DNA of 64,000 nt from Baylisascaris procyonis. Taxonomy: Eukaryota > Nematoda > Chromadorea > Rhabditida > Ascarididae. Each line of letters starts with the position of its first letter. The stretch's first letter is position 1. The notes under the pieces were generated by a model. The model did not search any database and was not told where the DNA came from. It worked only from the letters and a program-made list of their open reading frames with translations. Made by a program: the position numbers and the translations under genes. The DNA is taken from NCBI GenBank assembly GCA_037389465.1, contig JAZARR010000184.1, positions 1 to 64,000 of the forward strand, in the 5' to 3' direction. Below, piece after piece: positions 38,279 to 50,650 of this stretch.

Positions 38279-41200
38279 ATGCCTTCGTTAACGTTTCAAA
38301 TCAACCCAGAGTATGCGAAAATCACCGAAGTGGTTCGTGGTCTATTTGTGAGTGGGGTTTGTGCCCTTTCACCATCGATCATCAAGCACTATCGAATCAA
38401 CGCTATCATCAACACTACTGAAGAGGTTGATTTTATATTTATTAAGTTAAACATCAAATTCGAATATTATCCAAATTCATGGGAATGCTAATATAAACTG
38501 GTCAACGTTGATTTTAATAACTGTACATCTCTTAGCAGGTTAGAAGAACACAGCTTTTTTGATCGTATTAAATTTCTAGCAAGAGCAAAGGAAAATCAAT
38601 GCCCTTCTACAGTAGCAAGAAAACAGCAAATAAGCCTAAAGCTTTCAAAACTGAAGAGGTAATATTACCCGTAATGAGGCAAAAAGAAAGTTTGAACTGA
38701 TCGAATAAGGTTTAAAATTAATGAATATGATATTTCAGTTTTCAAAGATTTTTTTTTTCAGGTGCCAAATGTTAAATCTCTCGGCAATATCCGATACACA
38801 AAATTATGGATTGAAGACAATGAACAGTTCAATATTTATCCACTTCTTGAGTTACAAAGCAATCAGGTGAATATTTATTCAAAAAACTTATTACCTTTAT
38901 GATTTAAATTTAAATTTTATTTTGAGTTTATTTATAGTTTCTAAAATTTGAGTCTAAAAAGACGGATTTTCTAAATTTTTTCACGAATATATTCTGGAAA
39001 AGTTTATTCTCATTGAATCTATCAATGTTTTATTATCATTATAATAGTGTTTTCAATGGTTTCTTATAACGAAACTTTGAACGGTTGATGTGCTTTGAAA
39101 AATATGAATAATGCTGATGTCAAAATTGAAATCTCTTCTTTTTTGAAGTTGAAGATATTATTAAGAAATGCGATCACTTCTCGCTATGAAAGAAATAATA
39201 TATCAGTAATAATGTTGGTATTCAATGTCGCATTATTTTTATATTTATTCAGATGGATTTCTATCTTTAACAATTCCTATACTCTGTATTTATCAAAAAA
39301 TAAGCACATGGTCAGAAAAATATATTTCATGCTAGAAACTAAAAGATGAGATTATTTAGAAAATTTGAAATATGAATCTGATCGAAATATGAAGATATAA
39401 AAGTTTTTGATAACACTTCTTTTGTAGTATATCTCATTTACTAAGGAAAAGTAAGGAAAATTTGAAAGAATACGGTCACTTCTGTGTCTTTTTTTTGGGA
39501 AATATTTTAGAAATTTGGCCATTTTTTCACCCCTAGAAAAATTTTGAGAAATACAGTGGAATTCGTGCAAATCGCGTAAATCGGTATAGAAAAATTATTT
39601 ATGTATGGAAGTGTTTTTTTTTTTTTCGATGGGTGAATGCAGTAGTGCGAACCACACGTAGAAATAATGAACAGTAAAGGCGAATAAAAAATGGCCTTAC
39701 GATTAACGAGACAGCGATCAAACACCGATGGCACAATGCTATCCACCGATATCGAATGATTCTTTCTCAAATAGAACTTTGATGCATTCCAATACAGACA
39801 TCTACCGTAACTCTCTTATGGGGCAGAGAATGGTGGGAGGTAATATAGAATATGAAATAACTTGACGGATGTGAGGGGAAGGGGGGATAGGAGGGAGAGA
39901 AATGGGGTGAATGGAAAGAAAGAATTCGATAGAAAATAAAGCATGTTTTATGAGAATTCGAGAACATTAACTGCATGAAATAGCTGCCGGCGAAAACTTT
40001 TCTGCAAATATTCTGAACAGAAGTAATTTGTAAGGATTATAAAACAGCGTTACTAATAGATGTGGAAATGTAATCATTTAATGAATTGCTAGAAAGGAGC
40101 ATAAAGAAAGCTGCAAAAAGAAAAACGGAAGTCCTCAACAATGAAGCACTTACAGATCCAAGCGACTCTAAACGCTGGTGGTCGTGTGTTGATTCACTCA
40201 GTGCATGGCATATCACGTTCGGCTACAATCTGCTTGGCCTATCTCACAAAATTTCGTTGTAAAACCCTTAAAGATGCTTACGAAAAACTTGCAGCTGTAA
40301 GACCAATGGTAACTCCAAATATAGGATTCTGGCGTCAACTTATCGCATTTGAACAGGTAACCTCTAAGAAAGTTATTCAATAAGAAAATATTCATGTCTT
40401 ATTACCAACCTTTTTTATTCTCACATTGTAAATTCGTTGTAAACATATCGTAAAAAGAAAACAAAACACATCAAATTATCAACTGACAAAATTCGTTGTC
40501 GAACTCAAAACAAAAATCAAATTAATATAAATATTATTGCGATTAATTATCAAAAATAAATTGCTCATTGTATTCCAAAATTTTATTGGTATTTTTGGAA
40601 AATTCTTTAAAGATATTTTTTGGAGCAAAGGCAATATTTAAAATCGTTGAGGCTGTAAATTTCATATTAACTTCCAGTCTATTTTTTCGCCGCTAGTGTA
40701 TTGATAGACTAATGAGACAAATGCAAATGGATCCTCATCGACTCATAGCATATAAATCTTTTTGATCAATACCATATGCGGATGCAGAATACAGAAGCAG
40801 AACTCCGAGTGTAAGTCATCGCTTATCACCGATAAGCCATCGTTTATCACTGATAAGCCATCGCTTATCATCGATAAGCTAGCAGTAACATAACGAGGTG
40901 ATCAATGAGCACCTAAAAATATCTTGTCTAAAAAGAAGAACGGTGGTGGGTTACGGGGTAATAGTGTTGTCGTTCATATTATACCATCATCACTGGTTCA
41001 TGTCAGTTTACCGCAATCGAATGAAATATATGGAATGTACTGATATGCTAGAAAGTTTTTTTATTGAAATGCCATTTCATCGACAATCTTTAATACCAAT
41101 ATACTTAGAGATTCAGTAAGCGCATATTTATCCCAGGTAGTAAATAGCGTTATCTTAACAGATTCGGTTGCGAGGACGCATAAAGGGGATCAAATGTTAT

Positions 41201-41640
41201 GAATCTCCTTATATGAAAGCCAAAAACTTCAAAAATTCTGTTATATAAACCAGTTCTCTCGTCTATACAAATATTCTCAGCGGATGTGAATGGTAATTAA
41301 TTTTCAGGCACTGAAACAAACTCATGGCTCAGTGCGTATCGTTCGTGATGAAGTCGAACCTACAAAACTCGTGCCTGATGTTTACACACCAAATACTATC
41401 TCAGCGGTCGTGAAACTTACATCGAAATCGGATTCATTTTCTACTAAGACAAGGCCAGAGAACGTTGCATCTAATTCAGCAAAAATATTAAATGATAACA
41501 TCTCTCCGATGCAGAAAGGAACAGAGACAATGGAAAAGCGTAAACGAGGAAATATCCGTACAAGAACATATTCATCGCCAAGTGGAAAATTCGAACCTGT
41601 CTTGGAGACGCTCTATGAAATACTTGAAGCAGCCGCATAA
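38279..41640 (+). CDS. DUSP-like pseudophosphatase, copy A (catalytic Cys replaced by Ser)
   Basis: Four plus-strand exons, all phase 0: 38279-38425, 38762-38866, 40156-40356, 41308-41640; 261 aa. Exon 1 has ITEVVRGLFVSGVCAL and INTTEE. Exon 2 has YTKLWIEDNEQFNIYPLL, with the Asp in the general-acid position of dual-specificity phosphatases. Exon 3 has the P-loop and the usual following helix (LIHSVHGISRSATICLAYL, then TPNIGFWRQLIAFEQ). The family motif is HCxxGxxRS; here it is HSVHGISRS, so the nucleophile is Ser (codon TCA). Exon 4 starts with GSVRIVRDE and LVPDVY, then a polar basic tail. By family logic the protein should bind phosphosubstrates without hydrolysing them, as C-to-S PTP mutants do; that is inference. 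The donor GTTGAT of exon 1 is weak but falls at the same codon as in copy B. Confidence 0.93.
40817..40879 (+). repeat. Triple 21-bp repeat of GATAAG palindromes in a DUSP intron
   Basis: Three adjacent 21-base units (40817-40837, 40838-40858, 40859-40879) of the form CATCGCTTATCACCGATAAG plus C. Each contains GCTTATC (or GTTTATC) facing GATAAGC, so each is a small hairpin and carries two GATA-type motifs. It lies in intron 3 of copy A. Confidence 0.9.
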
Positions 41641-44600
41641 TAATTCCAAATATTAACTTAATGAAATTTTCCTCATAATATCAAATATATATGAAACTAA
41701 ATCATACTACATACTGTAGTACTATGAAAAATATATATATTGTTATTTATTGTTGTATACGGGATATCTCATTGTACTATTGCAACGGTTATTTATAAAT
41801 TATTTACGGGTCTTGCTGTCATATATGTGTTTTTTGTGTTTAAACTGATTGCATGAAGCGATTTCGTAATGTTATGTCAAAAAATCAATCGATATTAAAA
41901 AATGAAAGGAATTGAAAAACTGATAAATTTTGATGAAATATCATCGTTTCATGCAAGCACACTTATCGAATAATCTCTTAGAGTAGATTTGATAAATTCC
42001 CTCCTTATCTCCACTTTATCTCGCATAATCTTGCTGTTAGACCGTTTGTATATCATTTTGACCTATTTTATGCATTGATGAAATATAAATATATTTGTGT
42101 GCATCTTTCACTCATATCTATATGGTAAATGTTTTCATCAGTGAATGTATATATAGTGTTTAGTAAGTAAACAAATATTCAGAGATCAGGTGTTCCGAGA
42201 TGAAAACACTTTTGAAAGCGCAAATAGTCGAATATCTTAGCGAAATTTGCAGAAGCAGCGGCGATACAAATAGAATCAAGTCTTAATTACTCAGATGCAT
42301 TCATATATTCACAAGTAACGGTAACATCGTTAAGGTATTTTTGGAAAAAGCTGCAGAGGTAAGTGTTAAAAAATGATTGAAAGTGGAATCGAAAACCTAT
42401 AAACCTGACCTGATATTAAGAGCAATAACAGTGATAACATTAAATGAAGCATACCTTCAGCATAGTACCATTTTTACATATGAAATGTTTGTTCAACTAT
42501 GCTTTCCAAGCAAGAATATGCACTCTTTCATTTATTATCAGGGGGTTGTTTATTTCACTAGGCATATGGAGATGGGAAAAAGAGAACGGACGACGAGGAG
42601 AGCCAGAACAAAAGATCACTGCATATTGTTCTTTGATCAAAGTTTGCTAGCTAACGAACAGAGGTGTCTTCAAACTGAAAACAACAGATTAGCTGCAACA
42701 ATTGCATTCTTTTCGCATTCGATAATATTTTCCTTGCAAACTCATTCCTCTTTATCAACAAGCCAAACATTTCTTATGAGCGTAAATATCGTTCTAAAAA
42801 TGCGAAATATGCTCTTTATTGGGGTTATGCATCAAAATTTTGGACGCTTTTGAAATCAGGTTTGTTGAATAGGTCTAGTAGTATTATTGATGTGAGTGAT
42901 TCAAAGAGGCCGAATGCAAGACAGCGAAAAGATTGTCTCAAGATAATCAATAAGTACTGATAAGTAAGGTGGAAAGAACAGTTAATATGTGGGTCAAATA
43001 TATCATACAGCACACGTTTTGCATAGTCTCATTATTCATGTAGCATTGCAGCATTTCTGAAGCACTGTACTTGCTTTCTTTTAATGGCGGCGGAATTTTG
43101 GGAAACGTTCGGTCGGTACCTCCACGCTATCTATGTAACAAACAGTTCCAAGATCCATTGATTAGCGTATTTCGACAAGTTTTTACTCAAAGCAGGATCA
43201 AAATGAACCAGTGTGAAAGCATGTCGACAATTTCAGCACAATGTGCATAATTGCGTTTCAGCGGAAGAAGCCAGTAATATGCCCACATGTGAAAAACTAA
43301 TAACAATATGTATAATGCATCGTTTACCTGCGAAATTGTTGATTTATATGAGTGAATGAAACTATTTTTTGGCTTTATTTAATAAATAGCGAAGAAATTA
43401 CTTAGACGAACTTTATGCATCGCATCGTTATGAGCAACTTTTTAAGTAACATCTTTGCATGCCATCACTTTGCAACTAATTGTGATATGCACAAAACGTT
43501 TTATACCTTTATTCCTTACTTCACGCCCTTCCCCATATTTATCCTATCCCCCTTTCTGCATCCTATTCAACGAAAGTCTTATTCTGCTTGATAATTTAAA
43601 AAATCGCTTGTAGCCGTATATAAACCTTAATTTCATATCGTCTTTCAGTGTGAATAACTCATGAAAAACGTGAGGAATAATGATGAACTTGTGGAAGAAG
43701 GCCTCCGTATGTCATACCCACCGAAATATCATCATCATTACTTTTGTGGTCCACAATTCGAAATTATTCTTTTGCATATTGGTGAAAAAGTTTTGTTATT
43801 TGAAGAGCATTTCCCAACTTATCTCCAAAATTAAACTTCTTATTGCTGGCTATTAGTTTCACTTACCGTGTTTCATCACAATGAAAGTCCTCAAACACTT
43901 CATCTAACATAAGTTGTGCAGCCAATTAACATCATTCTAATCATTATTACTAAATCAACGATCCATTACGGGGATAAATCATAATGGTACACATCAATCA
44001 TTCAGCTCGGCTTTGTGCAATGATGTTTAGAGAATTGTTTCTTATGAAACGCTTTCGTTCAACTCTCATATGACAATGAAGACATTGCCTAATATCGGCT
44101 ATCTTTCGTGGAACTGGAATTTCTTTGATTTCAACTAGTGAACTGTTCCTTCCAGCAATTTTATTGCTGGGATTGCAAATGCGACCGGCTATATAAAAAA
44201 AAATATTACGGGGTTTCATCAATGCTCGCAAGACAGAAGAAGCATAATGTATTCTACAAAGAAGACTCTCGACAAGGCCTTTAACTATAGTGGCCCATAA
44301 TGGCTGTTTTTTTAGCCAAGCATTAATTCTCAATTTCCCGACTCGGTGGCCTCAGACAACATTTCTGTAGTGATGACTCTCGACAATTCACTCGGTTCTA
44401 GAAGTCGCGGCATTCTTAGGCTAACTGACTAAGTCAGGATACTCAATGGCTCCAGACAATTTCCTACTAATCTATCGAATCAAGGAAACAAGTAACGCGT
44501 GCAACAGTGAATAAATACTATCTCATTCACTTCTTATTGATTCGGCTGCATGAAAAATTGCTTATCAGCAAAAAGTTTCCAGCAGATCGGAAATAAAATA

Positions 44601-47600
44601 ATGGAAATTATTGCCTCTATCGTGAATGCTTTTAAAATATCAGTATGATCGCATCTTGAATAGTTTTGACAATGTTCCTCCCACAAGCAATAAATGATAT
44701 GCCTTTTTGCACATATTTGGAGGTTTGTGTGAGGAATTAGGAGCCTACATGACTTATACAGAAACCTTTCCAAGGGTCATAACAGATCCGAATTTGAGGC
44801 ATCGTATGAACAAAGCAGTTGTATCTTTCCTCTGATTTTCTCTAATAAAGCATAAGTTGATTCGTTAGTACTAAAATTTTTGGCAGCAAATCGTCAACTT
44901 AGTGCTCTCATCATTCATCACCCTAGCACCCTTATCATTAAAATCCTTTAATTTCCCGTTGAAATTGCTCACTCTCAATCTAAATTTTTATATTTTTTTC
45001 TCATATTCGCGTACTGCTAAACTCAATAACTTGCAATCCCTCATGATGAAAGAGATTAGGCACACTTTCAGCGATATAAATCTTTGAAATTTGTGAATCT
45101 CGTTTTTCTCAATGGTGTGGCAAGGGTATTAAATCAACAAATATAGGTTCACTGATATAAAAATCGCCTCTACATTCCTTCTCCTTCGCACCTATGCCCT
45201 GTGAAGGTAAAAGTTTTCTTGAAAATGGAGCAAGAGCGTAATTGATTCTGATGTCGTCTAAAGAGCATCTTGCCTTTCCTAAAGAGTAACCGCTAACTGT
45301 TAAATGTTGAACGTTGGCAGAAATTAATGTGCTGATCAGTTGCGTTCTGTGCTGTTGAATAGTGAAATATGATAAAATCAACAAAGCAATCGGTTAACGA
45401 TGATACTCTTTCAATGATCGATGTTGTGCATCCTCAATTGGCGTAATTTATACCCCATCGGAGTGGGAATGCCGTTAAAAACAAAATTTTTTCCCTGAGT
45501 GCACCAACTTGGACCCTATTTACGTTAATGTTTTTGTACGAGTTGCATACGAATCGCACGTTCTGCACATTAAAGGCACTCAATATAACATGAATCATTC
45601 ATGAAATTTTGGCTGAAAGATTGCAGTGGCTCAGCAATCATCCTCAACAAATTTTTCAAATTTTCGTAGGAAACCACTCACCAAATAATATTGGAAAAAC
45701 GAGAGTTTCAATTAAAAGTAGCAGAAAATTATTCCAAAAGAGCTAACAGGCATGAAATGCGCTTTGTGTTTCGTGCAAATAAGCAACCACTTTAATGAGC
45801 TGCTCATAAATATTAAAATATGTGGAATAGTGTACATATATTTTAGCAATCCGACCGCTCTTATAAATCAGTCTTCTCCGAAAGACTTGTAATTCTCTGG
45901 CACGAGCAATTTTAAATAAAATGCGATTCAGTACAAAGTGCAATTTTTTGGATCATCTTTAAATATTTGCGGCTTTTGTTCAAAGTTGATGGACCAAAGT
46001 GAAAATACTATAAGAAGTGATCTTATAGAGTGCATCATACCCGTTAAATTTTATATAGTCAATGACTGACAAGTTGGGACTGACAGACAAGCGAAACGCA
46101 TATTGCACACATATGTACAGACATAATGCGCTTTGCAATTGCAAATGAATTTGCACCTCATTCATATATCTTTCAAAACGTTGCATTTTGAAAAGGAAAA
46201 ATTCATATGGGCTCAAAATTTTTCAGGGGGAATTTTTTACATGATGATTCATGCTAAGTACTCTATAACGAAATATGATACTTTGTGCTGATACAAAACT
46301 ATTCACCATTCTGCGATGTCCCTTCAAACACCTTTGTGCATTGATCTATGCATGCCTAAGCTGTTACCTCATAAACGCATTGCAGTAGTAAACACCTTTC
46401 AACAATGCGATAACGTTTCTTCGCTAATGTTCTTCACTTACTCTTCCTCTATCCTGAAATCTAATAGATACAGTAGCTCGCCGGAAGACGAGTTGAGAGA
46501 TGTGTCCTTTTTTAGGATCTTTTTGCTAATTTTCGATGATTCAGAGTTCGAAAATGAATTAATCTGAACGAAGATCAATTACTCCAATGATCAACAGTTG
46601 AAGATTACACACTTGGATTACTTCACCTGTCTTGTTAGCTTTATGAATTGAAAACAACGAGCATAGATATACACAGACACAAACTTCACTCTCTCAAAGC
46701 ACATGTAACTTATAGAAATGTGATGTTCTTAAGCAATGAAAATTTTTCTGCGCCCATAAAAATTAGCAAAGAATATATTAAATTATGCTCATGTTATTCG
46801 AAATTTAACTAAGAGGATAGAATGATTTCAGTAAAAAAAAGATGTTAATGCAGTCTTGAGGATGGAACGGTCATCTCGGAAATTGCATATTATTGTCATT
46901 TAAGACTCAGCATAGAATTTCAAACTTTTCGATGGCGATCAAAAAATAATAGGAAAAGCATATTGATGATCAGTGCATCAATTATTTTCTCCGATCACAT
47001 GCTGAAAACATGAACCGCTCATGTAGAGGGTTTTCCTCATTCAACATTCAATAGATCAGAAAACGTTTTCATTTACACTGCGCTCCCGACAACATTTCAA
47101 TGACAGCCGAACAGGCAGTGCATCGTTAAATTATTGCTATTTTTTGCTGAACACGTCAACAGCAATCGTTTGGCACGTGAAAATCAACTGACTCAGACAT
47201 TCCCATCGTTGAAGTCCAACCCCGCACTCGACTGATTTTCAAAATTATTCCATCTATTTTCGACCACCTTTTGGATTGCATAAATTTGTTGCTCAATCCC
47301 TCTCCACATTATATCTCTTAACGTTCGAACCTTTAAATATAACATTTTTTGTTTCATTTTATCAGAGCATTTTTTATCTTTATCATATCATCGCGGTATT
47401 TTGAAAGTACATAGATTAATATGTGATAATGGAGTATTCGCTAATAATTGTTATTTAAAGTAAATATACACAATATGCGATATGTGCTGATATGTTCAGT
47501 TGGATGATTTTTGTGCTGAACTTTCACTTAAGGCATAATATTGAAATTGATTCGTTCTTTTATAAATTTATGATTCCTTTCTGTAAAAATTCTAGCAAAA

Positions 47601-49749
47601 TACAATAAACGTTTCGAAAAAAAAAAACACTAAACGATCATCAATATTATTCACAATGAAATCTTTATGCGTTGATTTTAGGTCAGTAACGAATGTTTGT
47701 TTTATAGTTGTGAAAGGAATGAAAGAGGCTATAAACGCATAACACCACAAAGATCGGAGCTGATTGTGTTTTTATTTTTATTTTGATTCCCATTTTATTA
47801 TTAAACAGTTTTTTTGATTAGCAAGCTAATTTTACTATTCTGATGATCATATATGAAACATAAATGATTTTCGTTCTGTTAAGGGATTAAGTCGTCACAT
47901 GATTTGATGGGCAAAACTATTATTAAGCGTTTTTATTTGAATATTTTAGGCAAGCGGAATAATTTACTGGGCGGGAACAAAAAATTGCATTTCGCATTAA
48001 CTTTCTTGGCAGCATTTCTTCCGTTTATTTCAGAACAACATCGATTCTTCAATTTGCAATGTAAGTGATGCAACATTATTATTCTATTATTGTACCTCAT
48101 TGGAAGGGACTTCACTCTTCTTATAGATCACGATCAATTGGTTATCTTTTGCAAACGATTTTTGATGCCTCCTTCGGTTTTGATCTTTGATGCGCTCGGC
48201 TTTTTTAAGCACTGTTTTCAGAACACAGTTGTTCAAATGAGCAGCGTTACCGGTCGTATTCCGCACTATAAATTTGCAATATTTCATGTGTTCATCGAGA
48301 TTTTTCTTAATAGATGCGGTAAAATTTCTGCCACACACTTCAGTGAAATATTGCTCTTAAAAGGTAGATGGCACCTTTCTTCCGGTTTGTTTACTGGTAA
48401 GATACCTGATTATACGCGATCCCTAAATAATATAGTGACGTCCTTGAGGTCACCTAGCAAATAAACAATACAATGAAAAATTGCTTTTGAGAGAAATTTT
48501 GTCGAACCTGTAGTTCGTTTGAGCAGCCCCTTTCTTTTGAAAATGTTGTTAGCAGAATGCACAATGCATACGCTACTGCCCGCCTTCAAAAGAAGATTAA
48601 CCATAATGCGAATGATAAGCAAAATTATTGACATCATTTCGCTTCCGATAGGTTCACGTATCAACTTCGAATCGTTACTTCCGATTAGGTGACAGGTAAA
48701 TTGATTTGTCCCTTAGAAAATCTGAATTTAATTGTCGACATGCTTATCCGCATGTAAACATACGATTATAGAGCGGCTAATCATTACCGAAGCAATAAAA
48801 TCCCTCATGCAAGCTGAGCGTGCAAGAAATGATATATGAAGCATTAAAAGGGGATTGCCAAATTTTCACCGCAACTGTTCTCCACAAAATCGGATCCGAT
48901 CAGTTGTGGTAATGTATTCACTCCCAGGCACGGCATACTATATCTTGCTTGGATATCACGACATAAAAGTTTGAATCCGATAATATCCTTTGGGAACATC
49001 AAAAGAAAAGATTTCACTGATCGGCATCAGTTGGTTATACAAAATCGAATAAAAACAATCTGTTTGCAGCATTAAAAGAATGAGCAAAGATGGGCCTCAG
49101 TGAAACTGATGCGATATATGCTTCTGTATTTACTCATCAGAACAGCAAGCAAAAGATGCATCTAACGCATCCATAATGAGTGTTCGAGAGATCTTGCCGA
49201 GAGCTGTGCTGAGCATGTCCTTTTTTGCGACACCGTCGAAGTGAAATCCAACTTCATTCCACCAATATAAAATGCATTTTGGGTATTTGGAAAACGAGTG
49301 GGAGTTTTCAGACATTTTCAACTGTCTACAATTCCTTTTTAAGGTGACGCTTCCATCGAACCAAATGTTGGACCATGCTGCAAATTTCAGTCGTCAAATT
49401 TCATCATTCAATTTCCCGTATCGTCTTAATTGCGAATACCGGAGCGACAGAAAGATGGGCACACAGCACGCTAGAATTCCTATTTATTTATTTATTTCAA
49501 CGTACCGAGATAGAAAAACATAACTATAGGAACGAAAAAACAAAACAATGACGATGATGAATTGACACTCGATACGCAAGAGTAGCAAAAGCGTGAAGAT
49601 GAAATGATCTCTACTGTACAGAGCGGAAAATATAGTTTGCAATTTTCAACAACTTTTCGGCAATAGTGGAACATTACAATCTCCAGTGAAGTTTAGAGGA
49701 AAACCATCCATAATGGGAGGAACCTTACGTCTTAATTTGAGAAACTATT
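41641..49749. other. Gene-free stretch between the DUSP copies, left part
   Basis: No recognisable gene. Open frames reach 158 codons (42377-42853, plus) but have no domain and odd composition. A frame at 48087-48338 (minus) has a single Cys, then His and Cys spaced a little like a C2HC finger, but its first Cys pair is incomplete. Confidence 0.55.
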
Positions 49750-50650
49750 CATGTCGAAAGTTGATATGAAGCACACGAGATTTATCAAGGGAAACATTCA
49801 ACTGCCATGATTACGACCATTTGGCGAATGCAACAACGTTTCTTTGCAGAACATTGAAGTCGTAGACAGGATTATGCAATGGACGATATATTTTGAGATC
49901 GTTAGCAAACGGCTTCGTATTGCTCAGAATATTATCGGAAACATCATTATTATATATGAGGAATAAGACGGGACACAGGACACTTTCTTGTGGCACACCA
50001 CTAGGAATTGAGTGTGGAAGGGAGTCAACATCTCCAATTCTTACTTGAAAACTTCGTCCACACAGAAATGCTCTGATTCATTTAAAAAAGGAGACGACGA
50101 CGCTATAATTTTTCTATTTCAAGAGCAGCTTTTCATGACAGATCACATAAAAGGTTTTAGCAGACCACAGACCACATGACAGACTATATCGATAAGCACA
50201 ATTTCGATCTGCTCTCATATTCAACGAAGAGAACCAGCAAAAAATGATCCGTCATGCATCTACCATAATTATTTCGAAAACTTTGCAAATGCAGGACGTC
50301 AGACTAATTGGGCGATAGTTTTTAACTGAGGTGGCGGATGATTTCTTCAGCAAACTTGAAACGAATTCATAATTTCAAAAAAGGGATGGAGATATGAAAA
50401 AGGAAGCATCAAAGGATGGTCATAGGAAAATTCCACTAAGAGGTCATAAGATTGTTTTTTGGTGCATTTTAGAAAGCAGGATAGGATAAGCTCCGATGTG
50501 AACGAAAACTCACTGATTCTATGAGCAGTGTTAAGGACTAAGCGAGCGCTAACATCAACAAAACTTAAATGCTCGTTGCAGCGCACAGGTAAGTCCAGCG
50601 ACGTACCTTTGTCTTTTATAAAAACATTTGAGGTGCAATCAGTGAGCACT
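49750..50650 (-). mobile_element. Decayed non-LTR retrotransposon (LINE) reverse transcriptase fragment
   Basis: On the minus strand, in order: NYRPISLTSC (about 50321-50292), VPQESVLCPVLFLIYNNDVS and FANDLKIYR (49996 downwards), then WQLN and VLHINF (about 49795-49750). These match reverse transcriptase blocks of CR1/Jockey-type elements: NYRPISL, PQGSVLGPLLF, FADD and the WQL..N..K..VLH segment. The catalytic FADD is FAND and the frame is broken by stops and shifts, so it is dead. The part at 50347-50650 is probably the upstream RT region. Element ends and target-site duplications were not found. Confidence 0.8.

Noticed and set aside
40817..40879. CRISPR-like array
   Set aside because: Three contiguous units with no spacers in a eukaryotic intron; it is a small tandem repeat.
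42377..42853. 158-codon plus-strand ORF downstream of DUSP copy A
   Set aside because: No recognisable family, low-complexity composition, overlapping open frame in another phase.
48087..48338. Possible C2HC zinc finger (CGRNF..LDEHMKYC)
   Set aside because: The first Cys of the CxxC pair is missing and the frame begins right after a stop without a splice acceptor.
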